Position numbers and translations under genes: made by a program
The notes under the pieces: generated by a model
The model's database searches: none
What the model was told of the DNA's origin: nothing
The model's input: only the letters and a program-made list of their open reading frames with translations
NCBI GenBank assembly: GCA_964404445.1
Contig: CAYOJW010000009.1
Coordinates: forward strand, 1 to 64,000
DNA from: UBA2336 sp964404445
GTDB lineage: Bacteria > Bacteroidota > Bacteroidia > Cytophagales > Cyclobacteriaceae
Direction of reading: 5' to 3'
DNA: 64,000 nucleotides
Shown here: piece after piece, positions 43,273 through 53,219 of the stretch
How the letters are laid out: each line of letters begins with the position of its first letter
Position numbering within the stretch: the first letter of the stretch is position 1

Positions 43273-43989
43273 CTATTTATTGTATCCAAATACTTTTTTC
43301 AACAATTCCGTAGTACGCGCAACCGGATCCTGCCGGATTTCTTTTTCTTCTTTGGCAATCATGGTAAACAATCCTTCAATGGCTTTATTGGTTGCATAGT
43401 CATCCAAATCGGGATTTACTTTATCCACTAACGGAATCTGGTTGTAGCGCGTAACAATCTCGCCATAATATTTAGTGGCATTCACTTTATTCAACGATGT
43501 TTGAATAACCGGCTTGAATTTTTCTTTTAACAAACCTGATGTAGTTTTCTTCAAATATTCGGTGGCCGCATTTTCTTCGCCTTTTAAAATTGACCATGCG
43601 TCTTGTATCGTCATCGATTTAATGGCTGCAATAAAAATCGGTTTAGCTTCTTTCGCGGCATCTTCGGCACCACGGTTCAAGGCCAGCACAAACTTATCAA
43701 CCTGACTGCCCAAGCCAATGTTACGCAAGGTTGTTTCTACTTTCTGCACTTCTGCGGGGAACGGAATTTTTATTTCCGGGTTTTTAAAATAACCATCGGT
43801 TACCGAAACCAGATCCGAGCCTTTCGATATGCCCTTTATCAACGCCTCTTTCAACCCCTCGCCTACTTCGGCTGTTGTTAACGGGGCACTGCCGCCCAAT
43901 GCCTTGTTTACATCGCCTAATGTTTGGTTAATTTGTGCTGTTGTGCAACCGGTTAATGCCAACACCAAAATCCATTGTACTGTTTTCAT
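43273..43989 (-). CDS. DUF4197 lipoprotein
   Basis: A 238-residue protein of the DUF4197 family, common in Proteobacteria and Bacteroidota and of unknown role. The signal MKTVQWILVLALTGCTTAQ contains a lipobox-like ALTGC. Family blocks are present: VGEGLKEALIKGISKG, IPFPAEVQKVETTLRNIGLG, ALNRGAEDAAKEAKPIF, and near the end DYATNKAIEGLFTMIAKEEK. Probably periplasmic or membrane-anchored. Confidence 0.9.
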   Translation of the reverse strand: MKTVQWILVLALTGCTTAQINQTLGDVNKALGGSAPLTTAEVGEGLKEALIKGISKGSDLVSVTDGYFKNPEIKIPFPAEVQKVETTLRNIGLGSQVDKFVLALNRGAEDAAKEAKPIFIAAIKSMTIQDAWSILKGEENAATEYLKKTTSGLLKEKFKPVIQTSLNKVNATKYYGEIVTRYNQIPLVDKVNPDLDDYATNKAIEGLFTMIAKEEKEIRQDPVARTTELLKKVFGYNK

Positions 43990-44059
43990 CTGTTTAATAT
44001 AATCAGGTGGCTAAATTATGGTAAGGGTTCTCAAAATCCTATTGAATTTTAACGTGCCG

Positions 44060-45334
44060 TCAGGGTTTCCGGATAAGCATTCCGGGTTCTATTTCCGCAA
44101 CATTTTTTGCGCCTGCCAACGCCATGGTTAATTCAAACTCGGCCATGATGTTTCGCAACACCTCGTACACGCCCTGCTCTCCGGCAAGGGCTAATCCATA
44201 CACATACGGTCTGCCCACACATACAGCTTTCGCGCCCAACGCCAACGCTTTCACTACATCGGAACCTCCGCGAATACCGCTGTCTAATAATATTGGAATT
44301 CTATTTTGAACAACCTCTGCAATTTTCGGTAATGCTTCTAAGGTGGCGATCGATCCATCGGTTTGCCGTCCGCCATGGTTGGAAACGATAATACCATCCA
44401 TTCCATAATCAAGCGCCTTTCGGGCATCATCGGTATGTACAATGCCTTTTAACAGAATGGGCAGTTTCGTGTTTTGTTTCAGGAAGGCGAGATCGTTCCA
44501 CGTAATGGCCGGGTTTGAATATATGCCGATAAACTTGCGTACCGCTTTTAACGGTCGGCCGGATTTTAGTTTTTTAAAGAACCCGTTACCCGGATAATTA
44601 TTCACCATCGAAATCAATCCACGTATTGATTGAAGATTAACGTTGCGTTTGATGGCTTGCGTTTCTTCGGGGTCGTCCAATAATTTTTGAAAAACCGGAT
44701 CGGAAGTGTATTGTGCAATACCTTTGCCTTCTAAAAACGGAAGGTAGGCTACATCCAAATCGCGTGTGCGCCAACCGAGCAAAGTTGTATCTAACGTAAC
44801 CACTAACGCTTTACACCCACACGCTTCGGATCGCCTTAAAAAACTTTGCACCAACTCGTTCGATTTGCTCCAATATAACTGGAACCATCGCGGACTGTCG
44901 GCCATTACCGCAGCACATTCTTCCATTGGCTTCGATGCCTGATTTGAAAAAATATACGGTATGCCAAGTTCTGCTGCGGCTTTTGCAACGGCAACATCGG
45001 CTTGTTTGTTTACCATCTCCAACACGCCTATCGGGGAAATCAAAACCGGAGAAGGCAGTTTCTGGCCAAACAGTTCAATGCTGGTATCGCGTTGTTCAAC
45101 ATTGCGCAACATTCGTGGTACGATCTTCCATTGTTCAAATGCATGGCGGTTTGCCCGCATAGTAGCCTCGCTTCCGGCTCCACCGGCAATGTATGCAAAT
45201 GCTTCCTTGCTGATTTTCTTCTTAGCTTGTTGTTCAAGTTCATCAAACGAAACATTTACCGCCAGTTTGCTTCCCGCAAAACCATTCAGGTAAATCTCTT
45301 TCTGCCAGTCGGCTGCTGATACACGATTTTCCAT
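44060..45334 (-). CDS. FMN-dependent 2-hydroxyacid oxidase
   Basis: A 424-residue flavoprotein of the lactate oxidase/lactate 2-monooxygenase/LldD family. It has the FMN-binding barrel with PVLISPIGVL, the catalytic HGGRQ in IVSNHGGRQTDGS, and ILLDSGIRGGSDVVKALALGA for flavin phosphate binding. The N-terminal EQQAKKKISKEAFAYIAGGAGSE region in register is typical of lactate 2-monooxygenase-like members. It probably oxidises L-lactate or another 2-hydroxyacid. Whether it passes electrons to oxygen or quinone is not clear. Confidence 0.9.
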   Translation of the reverse strand: MENRVSAADWQKEIYLNGFAGSKLAVNVSFDELEQQAKKKISKEAFAYIAGGAGSEATMRANRHAFEQWKIVPRMLRNVEQRDTSIELFGQKLPSPVLISPIGVLEMVNKQADVAVAKAAAELGIPYIFSNQASKPMEECAAVMADSPRWFQLYWSKSNELVQSFLRRSEACGCKALVVTLDTTLLGWRTRDLDVAYLPFLEGKGIAQYTSDPVFQKLLDDPEETQAIKRNVNLQSIRGLISMVNNYPGNGFFKKLKSGRPLKAVRKFIGIYSNPAITWNDLAFLKQNTKLPILLKGIVHTDDARKALDYGMDGIIVSNHGGRQTDGSIATLEALPKIAEVVQNRIPILLDSGIRGGSDVVKALALGAKAVCVGRPYVYGLALAGEQGVYEVLRNIMAEFELTMALAGAKNVAEIEPGMLIRKP

Positions 45335-45441
45335 CGAGGTAAACTACAAATAAACCTTTAGCCGTTCAAGTCAATTATTGTGAGAACTGTTCCGCATGAT
45401 TATCAGTTTTTAGTGATATTTACACGCCTGATTATACACCG

Positions 45442-46689
45442 ATGAAAAAGATACTGGCCGAACTCCTTACCATTGGGGATGAAATTTTGTACGGACAAAT
45501 TGTTGACACCAATTCGCAATGGATGAGTGCCGAACTCGATAAACTTGGTATTAAGGTGATCCGCAAAACAACCGTGGGCGATCAAACCGAAGAAATTCTC
45601 ACTGCTTTCGCGGAAGCCGAAAAACGTGCCGACATTATTTTGATTACCGGTGGCCTCGGCCCTACCAACGATGATCTCACCAAAGACTGCCTCGCAAAAT
45701 ATTTTAACTGCGGCATGGTACTGCACGAAGAAGCCCTAACTGAAGTAACGGCATTTTTTAAAAGCCGGGGACGCGAACTAACCGACCTTAACCGCCTGCA
45801 GGCCGTATTGCCCGAGGCTTGCGAAAAAATTACAAATGCCATTGGCACTGCACCGGGAATGTGGTTTAACCGGAACGGGAAAATTTTTATGTCGATGCCG
45901 GGCGTACCGCATGAGATGAAACTCATGATGACCAACCATGTGATCCCGAAACTTAAAACAACATTCGTTACACCGGTTATCTGCCATAAAGTAATCCGCA
46001 CCATTGGTATTGGCGAATCGTTCTTAGCCGAAAAAATTGCCGTGTGGGAAAACGCTCTGCCTCCGCATATCAGATTAGCATACCTGCCCAGTTTGGGCGA
46101 GGTGAAACTTCGTCTTACCGGGTTTGGCACTTCACACGAAGCATTGGAAAAGGAAATCAACGAACTCACTGTTTCACTTGAAGCCATTGCCGGCCAGTAT
46201 ATTTTCGGGTATGGAACTGAAAATATCGAATCGGTTATCGGAAAAATGTTGTTAGAGCGCAACCTCACGCTTTCCGTTGCCGAAAGTTGTACAGGAGGTT
46301 ATCTGTCGCATCTGATTACGAGCATTCCCGGAAGCTCGGCTTACTTTTTAGGAAGCATGATCCCGTACGATTATCAAATCAAAATGCGGCAACTTGGCGT
46401 AAAGCCCGAAACACTCGAAAAGTATGGCGCTGTAAGCGAACCTACCATTATTGAAATGGCCAACATTGTTCGCGCAAAGTTCAACACCAATATTGGTGTG
46501 GCTACCAGCGGCATTGCCGGGCCGGGCGGTGCAACACCCGATAAACCCGTGGGTACGGTATGGATTGCCTATTCTGACAAGCATCAAACCATTACTAAAA
46601 AACTACAACTATCGAACGACCGGATGATCAACATCCGGCTGGCATCCATTGCCGTGCTGAATTTAATCAGGGTGAGTTTGCCAAAGTAA
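45442..46689 (+). CDS. cinA: CinA family nicotinamide-nucleotide amidase-like protein
   Basis: A 415-residue two-domain protein. The N-terminal MoCF-like domain (ELLTIGDEILYGQIVDTNS, ITGGLGPTNDDLTKD) resembles ADP-ribose pyrophosphatase CinA domains; the C-terminal domain (about 255-415; TLSVAESCTGGYLSHLITSIPGSS, ATSGIAGPGGATPDKPVGTVWI) is the nicotinamide-nucleotide amidase PncC type with the catalytic Ser. Involved in NAD byproduct recycling. Followed by a hairpin with a T tail. Confidence 0.95.
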   Translation: MKKILAELLTIGDEILYGQIVDTNSQWMSAELDKLGIKVIRKTTVGDQTEEILTAFAEAEKRADIILITGGLGPTNDDLTKDCLAKYFNCGMVLHEEALTEVTAFFKSRGRELTDLNRLQAVLPEACEKITNAIGTAPGMWFNRNGKIFMSMPGVPHEMKLMMTNHVIPKLKTTFVTPVICHKVIRTIGIGESFLAEKIAVWENALPPHIRLAYLPSLGEVKLRLTGFGTSHEALEKEINELTVSLEAIAGQYIFGYGTENIESVIGKMLLERNLTLSVAESCTGGYLSHLITSIPGSSAYFLGSMIPYDYQIKMRQLGVKPETLEKYGAVSEPTIIEMANIVRAKFNTNIGVATSGIAGPGGATPDKPVGTVWIAYSDKHQTITKKLQLSNDRMINIRLASIAVLNLIRVSLPK

Positions 46690-46696
46690 ACTAAAG

Positions 46697-46713
46697 AGTG
46701 CTTTAAAAGCGCT
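46697..46713 (+). terminator. Terminator after cinA
   Basis: AGTGCTTT and AAAGCGCT form a short stem with one G-U pair and a one-base loop, followed within a few bases by a CTTTTTATT run. Confidence 0.5.
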
Positions 46714-46780
46714 TGCCTTTTTATTAGATAAAAATGTGAGTTGTGAGCAATTTCACTAAACAGTTTATCGTTAACTGAAA

Positions 46781-47455
46781 ATGAGAAATCTATTAATTAT
46801 TTTACTAACACTTTTAACAAGTGAGATTGTAGGGCAAAACAAAAACACGATATTCTATGATAGTGTTGGGCAATTGACTTCATTTGAAGGACATTGGGCA
46901 CAAGTAGTAACCGGACGATACAAATCCGTTTATCACAAATCAGAAAATAAGAAAACGTTAGTTAAAACAACAAAAGAGGAGTTTGAAACTGAACTCCGTA
47001 AAACTGAAAAGAGAATAACCAAGACACAAAAACTTGGAGAAGACTTTCCCGAGTTTGACGTTTTCGACCTCAATGGAAATCGGTTGATAAAAACAGAATT
47101 AAAAGGAAAGGTTCTCGTTTTAAATTTTTGGTTTATCGGATGTACACCATGTGAAATGGAAAGACCCGCCTTAAACGATCTTACAAAGATTTATGAGCAC
47201 AATAATGACGTTGTTTTTATTTCGTTCGCAAAGAATGACAAAGAGTCGTTGGTAAAATTTCTTGCAAAATACCCCATCTTATATAATGTAGTAGCAACGG
47301 ATAGGGATTTCATTAAGACAACATTTGAGGTAAATGAATATCCGGTAAACATAATTATTGACCGGAATGGAAAATATTTTTTCAACAGTTCAGCTTCAGG
47401 CATCGGCATATTGACAATTTTGCAAAAACAGATTGACAAAGCGTTAAGGGAATAG
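46781..47455 (+). CDS. TlpA-like thioredoxin-fold protein
   Basis: A 224-residue exported protein (signal MRNLLIILLTLLTSEIVGQ) with a C-terminal TlpA/AhpC-like thioredoxin domain (about 85-224). The redox motif is WFIGCTPCEMERP (Cys121 and Cys124), and the cis-Pro is in NEYPVNIIIDRNG. It probably reduces disulfides in the periplasm. The N-terminal 65 residues are unique. AT-rich compared with the neighbours. Confidence 0.88.
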   Translation: MRNLLIILLTLLTSEIVGQNKNTIFYDSVGQLTSFEGHWAQVVTGRYKSVYHKSENKKTLVKTTKEEFETELRKTEKRITKTQKLGEDFPEFDVFDLNGNRLIKTELKGKVLVLNFWFIGCTPCEMERPALNDLTKIYEHNNDVVFISFAKNDKESLVKFLAKYPILYNVVATDRDFIKTTFEVNEYPVNIIIDRNGKYFFNSSASGIGILTILQKQIDKALRE

Positions 47456-47629
47456 ATAAAAGGGAATCATCCGAATACGACATCATCGATAAAGGTGTTG
47501 TATCGACTCCCATATGAACCTCTCTGTTCGGCTTTTCGGTAAAGAATCTACCCAGATCGGCATACATATTATAAGACCTCATTCCTAAAATTAATATGCT
47601 TCCAACAGGCAGAGACCTGTACTTCTGTA
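47456..47629 (-). pseudogene. Possible remnant of a coding gene
   Basis: On the minus strand, a frame of about 58 codons reads LPVGSILILGMRSYNMYAD, then RFFTEKPNREVHMGVDTT and further protein-like sequence with codon use like the neighbours. It has no start of its own, begins after an in-frame stop and runs into the antisense of the TlpA-like gene. It may be the fragment of a gene destroyed when the TlpA gene arrived. I recognise no family. Confidence 0.25.
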
Positions 47630-47651
47630 TTCTTTAACCCGTCAAAAATGC

Positions 47652-47659
47652 TAACTTTG
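47652..47659 (+). promoter_or_regulatory. -7 element of the E2 gene
   Basis: TAACTTTG is a perfect match to TAnnTTTG, 19 nt before the ATG of the E2 gene. No good -33 TTG is seen. Confidence 0.45.
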
Positions 47660-47678
47660 CCCCGTAAACGATTGAATT

Positions 47679-48980
47679 ATGGCATCAGTTGAACTCATCA
47701 TGCCTAAAATGGGCGAAAGCATTATGGAGGCTACCATTCTCACATGGCTTAAAAAACCAGGCGATAAAATTGAGCAGGATGAGTCGGTATTGGAAGTAGC
47801 TACTGACAAAGTTGATACGGAAGTACCCTCTACCCATGCCGGGGTGCTCAAAGAAATCCTGGCAAAAGAAGGCGAAGTGGTAAAAGTGGGCAAACCCATT
47901 GCCATTATCACTACCGATGCCGAAGTAACCGCATCGGTAACCGAAACCCCGGTTGAACCTAAAAAAGAACCGAAAAAAACCGAAAAAGCGGAAGAGCCTG
48001 TTTTAAATAGCTCAACAAATGGCACAACCCATGCCGTTGCCGATTATACAACAAGCACCCGTTTTTATTCACCGTTGGTTAAAAACATAGCCAAAGAAGA
48101 AAACATTAGTGTTGCCGAGTTAGAGTCCATTACCGGCTCAGGGCTGGAAGGCCGTGTAACCAAAAAAGATATTTTAGGTTATGTACAAAACCGTAAGCTC
48201 GGAAAAACCATTCAGGCAACACCTGTAAAACAAACATCTTCCGCTCCACTGGTTCCCGCTTCGATAAGCGCAGGCGATGAAATCATTGAGATGGATCGTA
48301 TGCGTAAAATGATTGCCGAACGCATGGTGGACTCGAAACGAATTTCGCCACACGTTACCTCTTTTGTGGAAGCCGATGTAACCGACATTGTGTTCTGGCG
48401 GAATAAAATGAAGAATGATTTTCAGAAACGCGAAGGCGATGCGTTAACGTTTACACCCATCTTCATCGAAGCTGTAATCAACGCTATCAAAGATTATCCG
48501 ATGATCAACATCCAGGTAGATGGCGATAAGATCATTAAAAAGAAAGACATCAACATTGGTATGGCCGTGGCCTTGCCTTCGGGCAACCTGATTGTACCGG
48601 TTATCAAAAATGCCGGTCAGTACAACCTTACCGGTTTGGCGAAAGCCGTAAACGATCTGGCAAAACGCGCCCGCGAAAACAAATTAAAACCCGATGAACT
48701 TTCAGGCGGCACGTTTACCGTTTCAAACGTTGGTTCATTTGGCAACGTAATGGGTACGCCTATTATCATGCAACCGCAGGTTGGCATTATTGCGTTAGGT
48801 GCTATACAGAAAAAACCAGCCGTAATTGAAACTCCGTATGGCGATGCCATCGCAATCCGCCACAAAATGTTCCTCTCGCATTCGTACGATCACCGTGTAG
48901 TGGATGGTTCGTTAGGCGGCATGGTGGTAAGGCGCGTAGCCGATTATTTAGAGAAGTTTGATGTGAACCGGGGCGTTTAA
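47679..48980 (+). CDS. Dihydrolipoamide acyltransferase, 2-oxoacid dehydrogenase E2
   Basis: A 433-residue E2 core enzyme. The N-terminal lipoyl domain (1-77) carries the lipoylated Lys44 in EVATDKVDTEVPS. A Glu/Lys/Pro-rich linker, a peripheral E1/E3-binding domain (about 126-165, FYSPLVKNIAKEENISVAEL) and a catalytic domain with SHSYDHRVVDG (catalytic His and Asp) follow. Which 2-oxoacid complex it serves, branched-chain or pyruvate, is not clear; E1 and E3 genes are not adjacent. The single lipoyl domain favours branched-chain or oxoglutarate types. Confidence 0.93.
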   Translation: MASVELIMPKMGESIMEATILTWLKKPGDKIEQDESVLEVATDKVDTEVPSTHAGVLKEILAKEGEVVKVGKPIAIITTDAEVTASVTETPVEPKKEPKKTEKAEEPVLNSSTNGTTHAVADYTTSTRFYSPLVKNIAKEENISVAELESITGSGLEGRVTKKDILGYVQNRKLGKTIQATPVKQTSSAPLVPASISAGDEIIEMDRMRKMIAERMVDSKRISPHVTSFVEADVTDIVFWRNKMKNDFQKREGDALTFTPIFIEAVINAIKDYPMINIQVDGDKIIKKKDINIGMAVALPSGNLIVPVIKNAGQYNLTGLAKAVNDLAKRARENKLKPDELSGGTFTVSNVGSFGNVMGTPIIMQPQVGIIALGAIQKKPAVIETPYGDAIAIRHKMFLSHSYDHRVVDGSLGGMVVRRVADYLEKFDVNRGV

Positions 48981-48986
48981 AAGAGG

Positions 48987-51900
48987 TTAATTTCTAACCT
49001 CTAAGTATCCGTTTATTTTCTTACTGCCATCACCCTTGTCGATCGAATAAAAATACGCTCCGCTGGGAAGCCATTGACCGTTTTTAGAAATACCGTCAAA
49101 AACCCTTTGTGCATTATCGTACCCCGAAACTTCAAACACACTTCCTCCCCAACGATCAAAAATCATAACTCTGTTTTGGGGATATAGTTCGATGTTTTTG
49201 ATATGGAAAAAATCATGTTTCCCGTTTTTGTTCATCGTAACAATATTAAAGATTTCCAACCTCGCCTCTGCCGAACCCCTGAGGATAATTATAAACTGAG
49301 GTGTTTGAGTGTTATTGTAAATCGTAAGCCTGCCCGTAGCCTGCCCAAAATTTGTTGGTGCAAACCGTACTTCAATAGCAGCGTTGGTTCCTGATGTGAG
49401 GCTGGCAGGCACACTCCCTGCTAAGTAAAAATCACCGGTTACATCAATATTACTGATGGTTAACGTTCCTATCCCGGTATTGCTGATCACAAATTCTTTT
49501 AACGTTTCGTCACCAACCTGTGTAAGCTCATAAATAGCTGTACTACCGTTGGCCTTATTGTTTCCATCTTCCAGTACAATAATCAGTGGATGGTTGCCTT
49601 CACCGGTAAGTGTTAATGTAAACTCAGGCACCGAAGCATTGCTGCGGATCGTCAACAGGCCTGTTCGTACCCCGCCTGCTGTGGGAATAAAAGCAACGTT
49701 TAGCGTTGTGTTTGCACCGGCTGCTAATGTAGTTGGTGGTGTGCCTTGTATCTGGTAATCGCCCGTGATGCTAATCGAACTGAAATTGATTGCAGCATTG
49801 CCTGTGTTGGTCAGTACAAAACTTTTTGTGGATTGATCGCCAACATTGGTGGAAGGATAGTTTATTGTACTTCCATTTGATTGTGTTATGCTGTTTTCGA
49901 TTACGGTTAATACGGCTTCCAACCCAACACCGGTGAGGTTCAGCACAAAGTTTGGAATGGTGGCATTACTGTTTATGCTAAGTGTACCCGTGCGTGTGCC
50001 GGAAACGGTAGGGATAAAATCGACTATCAGTATTGTGTTTGCCCCGGCTGCCAAGGTTGTTGGTGGTGTGCCTTGTATGTGATAATCGCCTGTGGCAACA
50101 ATGGAACTGAAATTGATTGCAGCATTGCCTGTGTTGGTCAGCACAAAACTTTTTGTGGACTGATCGCCAACGTTGGTGGAAGGGTAGTTTACCGTTGCAC
50201 CGTTAGCCTGCGTAATGCTATTTTCCGTTACATTCAATACAGCCTCCAACCCCACACCGGTCAAATTCAGTACAAAATTTGGAATGGTAGCATTGCTGTT
50301 AAACGTTAATGTACCGGTGCGTGTGCCAGAAGCGGTGGGTGAAAAAATAACTTCGATGATAACACTCACACCCACAGCCAGCGTGGTGGGCAGCACACCC
50401 TGTATGTGATAATCGCCAGTGGTGGTTATCGTGCCAAAATTAATGGGTGCATTGCCAATGTTCGTCAACTCAAAACTGTACGAAGCCTGATCCCCGACAT
50501 TCGTGTCGGGATAAATTACAGTGCTGCCATCGGGGTGATCGGTTAACGCTATGGAAATTTGAAGCTCAGGCGCATTGACTACCAACACAACCGGTTCGGT
50601 TTGCAAGGTAAGGTTAGGCACAAGGGTATTGGTACTGTACAACACATACGTGCCGGCATCTGCCGCTGTAACCGATGGTATGGTAAACGTATCACTATCT
50701 GCACCACCTATGTCCATTCCATCCTTTCGCCATTGATATACATTAGCTGAACCGCCCACCGTAAAACTGGCTGTAAACTCATCTCTAACGTTAAGTATCT
50801 GCGTACCTCCACCGGGTATTATTGCCTGGGTGTGATATGAAAAATTAAACACGCTCATATTCGGTTCCAGGTCGTCAAACTCAAGGTTGTTTATACTCAC
50901 ATCCAAATAATACAACATTGCCAAGCTCGACAAATCCGGCATACCGGAAATAAGATTGTTCTGTATCGATAACCAAATGACAGGAAGACTTGTAAATGAA
51001 ACTGGTACAGAACCTGAAAGTCGATTCTGACTTAAATCCAAACTCATTATTACTGACAAATTACCAAGCTCTGGAGGAATTGAGCCCGTGAGCTGATTGT
51101 TGTTCAAATGTAAACCTCCTAACATTGACAAACTCCCAAGCTCAGGAGGAATTGAACCTGTGAGTTGATTCCGTGCCAAACCTAAGTATTCTAATGCAGA
51201 CAAATTACCAAACTCAGGAGGAATTGTGCCCGTAAGTTGATTGTTCTCTAAAGAGAAACTCTTTAACGCTAATAAATCCCCAAGTTTGGAGGGAATTGAT
51301 CCTGAGAGTTGGTTGGTACCTAAATGTAATGCTGTTAGTAATACCAAATCCCCAAGTACAGATGGAATTGATCCTGTGAGTTGGTTCCATTCCAAACCTA
51401 AGTGCTCTAATAGAGACAAATTACCAAGCTCTTGAGGAATTGTGCCTGTAAGTTGATTCACCTGTAAAGATAAATCAGTTAACACTAACAAATTACCAAG
51501 TTCTGATGGAATTGATCCGGATAGTTGATTGCCAGCTAAATTTAAAACTGATAACGTTAACAGATTTCCAAGTTCAGGGGGGATGGAGCCCGTGAGTTGA
51601 TTTCCCTGTAATTCTAAACGTGTTAATGCTAACAAATTCCCAAGTTCGGAAGGAATTGTACCGGTAAGTTGGTTATTTCGTAAACTTAAATACGTTAATG
51701 CAGACAGGTTTCCAAACTCAGGGGGGATGGAGCCCGTGAGTTGACCCCACTCTAAACCCAAATACTCTAACGCTGATAAATTACCAAGTTCTGGGGGGAT
51801 TGAACCCGTGAGTTCATTATAAGGCAAACGCAAGTTTCTAAGCGCTGACAGATTTCCAAGCTCTGGAGGAATCGAACCATTAAGTTGTTTATAGCTAAGT

Positions 51901-52109
51901 TGCAACTCTGTGACCCTGTTCCCTGCTAACGTAACCCCATGCCAGGTAGATACCGGCCCGGTAAGCCAGTTGGTGTTGTCAGTCCAGCCGGGGCCATTGG
52001 TGCTGTTGTACAATGCTACCAATGCTAATGAGTCGGAAACAAGTACCTGTGCCTTTGCGGTGTAACCCGCCAGCATCAATAATATGGCTATCGTTAATCG
52101 TTTCAACAT
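48987..52109 (-). CDS. LRR surface protein with type B T9SS sorting domain
   Basis: A 1040-residue exported protein. After the signal peptide come about thirteen 24-residue plant-type leucine-rich repeats (about 75-385; pattern GSIPPELGNLSALxxLxLxxNQLT), an Ig-like segment, four choice-of-anchor-D/ASPM-SPD-2-like repeats of about 105 residues (about 515-930; GDYHIQGxxPTTLAxG), and a C-terminal gliding-motility type sorting domain (MIFDRWGGSVFEV, then PSGAYFYSID). It is exported to the cell surface by type IX secretion and probably binds something with its LRRs. The PorP/SprF-like gene ends 3 nt upstream, in the same operon. Confidence 0.93.
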   Translation of the reverse strand: MLKRLTIAILLMLAGYTAKAQVLVSDSLALVALYNSTNGPGWTDNTNWLTGPVSTWHGVTLAGNRVTELQLSYKQLNGSIPPELGNLSALRNLRLPYNELTGSIPPELGNLSALEYLGLEWGQLTGSIPPEFGNLSALTYLSLRNNQLTGTIPSELGNLLALTRLELQGNQLTGSIPPELGNLLTLSVLNLAGNQLSGSIPSELGNLLVLTDLSLQVNQLTGTIPQELGNLSLLEHLGLEWNQLTGSIPSVLGDLVLLTALHLGTNQLSGSIPSKLGDLLALKSFSLENNQLTGTIPPEFGNLSALEYLGLARNQLTGSIPPELGSLSMLGGLHLNNNQLTGSIPPELGNLSVIMSLDLSQNRLSGSVPVSFTSLPVIWLSIQNNLISGMPDLSSLAMLYYLDVSINNLEFDDLEPNMSVFNFSYHTQAIIPGGGTQILNVRDEFTASFTVGGSANVYQWRKDGMDIGGADSDTFTIPSVTAADAGTYVLYSTNTLVPNLTLQTEPVVLVVNAPELQISIALTDHPDGSTVIYPDTNVGDQASYSFELTNIGNAPINFGTITTTGDYHIQGVLPTTLAVGVSVIIEVIFSPTASGTRTGTLTFNSNATIPNFVLNLTGVGLEAVLNVTENSITQANGATVNYPSTNVGDQSTKSFVLTNTGNAAINFSSIVATGDYHIQGTPPTTLAAGANTILIVDFIPTVSGTRTGTLSINSNATIPNFVLNLTGVGLEAVLTVIENSITQSNGSTINYPSTNVGDQSTKSFVLTNTGNAAINFSSISITGDYQIQGTPPTTLAAGANTTLNVAFIPTAGGVRTGLLTIRSNASVPEFTLTLTGEGNHPLIIVLEDGNNKANGSTAIYELTQVGDETLKEFVISNTGIGTLTISNIDVTGDFYLAGSVPASLTSGTNAAIEVRFAPTNFGQATGRLTIYNNTQTPQFIIILRGSAEARLEIFNIVTMNKNGKHDFFHIKNIELYPQNRVMIFDRWGGSVFEVSGYDNAQRVFDGISKNGQWLPSGAYFYSIDKGDGSKKINGYLEVRN

Positions 52110-52112
52110 AGC

Positions 52113-53081
52113 TTAAAAGAACCTGAATTTATGTTTGCGCATGGGTATTTCGCAAACAGCCGAAGCTTTCTCAAATTCATAAATAATGGAAATTTCGTGC
52201 GTGCCGTAGTTCCGGCTGATCAACGGGCTGGTAGGAAACTCAAGCCCGTACCCCACGCGCAAATTCCGGTTTACCAACAAGGCTACATCGGCACCCATGC
52301 CTGCCGGGTTTCGGTATGTTGCACCCACCCATAAGGTTTCTGACAACAACACGTGCAGGCCAACATCTAACGAACTGCTACCATCGTGTACGGTGCGCCA
52401 TAAAACCGATGGCTTTAACCTTACCACACTCCGTTTGTCGGTGTTATTCAGCAACGCCCCTGCACTTACATAAAAATGCCGCAAGTACCGGCTGCTGTTG
52501 TTTACGCCATCGTTGATGACCACTTCCAGTAAGCGAGGCGAAGAAACACCCACGTACCAGCTTTTGGTTTTATAAAAAATACCCGCACCGAGGTTGGGTT
52601 GCGAAAATTGCGTACGGTTATAATCCAGGTCATCATCGTCAACATACTCTAAGTTTAACCGGTTATAGTCGTAACGGTAGTGAACATACCCGCCCTGTAC
52701 CCCAAACGACAGCGACTTATCACGGTGGTTGATTACCTTATACGAAAAAGCCAACTGCGCCTCAGTAGTACGGTTAATGCCCAATTGATCGGTTATTACC
52801 ATGCCACCAACGCCAAACCGGTTATCAATGCCACCCGAAAGCGAAACATAGTTGGTGAGGGGTGCACCCTCCATGCCCACCCATTGTTTGCGGGCAATAA
52901 CATTCAACGTTAAGTCTTTGTATATACCGGCATAAGCCGGGTTGATCATCATTTGGTTAAACCCGTACAAATTATACAGCGGGTCTTGTTGTGCATGAAC
53001 ATACCCGGCACGTAAACATAAAAATGCACTAACGATAATGAGTGCTTTTCGGGTTGAGGTTCGGGTAAGAGCGGTCATCAC
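52113..53081 (-). CDS. PorP/SprF-family T9SS membrane protein
   Basis: A 322-residue outer membrane beta-barrel of the PorP/SprF family (signal to about residue 30, QQDPLYNLYGFNQMMINPAYAG as the conserved N-terminus). It has alternating barrel strands such as SLSFGVQGGYVHYRYDYN and ends with basic KHKFRFF. SprF is required for surface export of proteins with type B sorting domains; this gene lies between two such protein genes and overlaps none but is spaced 3 nt from the LRR gene, so it is probably their dedicated partner. Confidence 0.93.
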   Translation of the reverse strand: MMTALTRTSTRKALIIVSAFLCLRAGYVHAQQDPLYNLYGFNQMMINPAYAGIYKDLTLNVIARKQWVGMEGAPLTNYVSLSGGIDNRFGVGGMVITDQLGINRTTEAQLAFSYKVINHRDKSLSFGVQGGYVHYRYDYNRLNLEYVDDDDLDYNRTQFSQPNLGAGIFYKTKSWYVGVSSPRLLEVVINDGVNNSSRYLRHFYVSAGALLNNTDKRSVVRLKPSVLWRTVHDGSSSLDVGLHVLLSETLWVGATYRNPAGMGADVALLVNRNLRVGYGLEFPTSPLISRNYGTHEISIIYEFEKASAVCEIPMRKHKFRFF

Positions 53082-53219
53082 ATTGTGTAGTTATCAAAAA
53101 TAACAAAAAACACAATATGCTTACCCGATTGATGTCTTATAAAAATGATAAACCGTATAAACTACATAGCTGCCATGCCTTGATAGCAAAATTCTATGTG
53201 GTTAAATTAAGCTCTGTAA

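Noticed and set aside
45582..46268. 228-residue frame antisense to cinA
   Set aside because: cinA has complete motifs over the same bases; the antisense frame has none.
51000..51900. 72-bp periodic repeats as a non-coding array
   Set aside because: They encode the 24-residue LRRs in an open reading frame.
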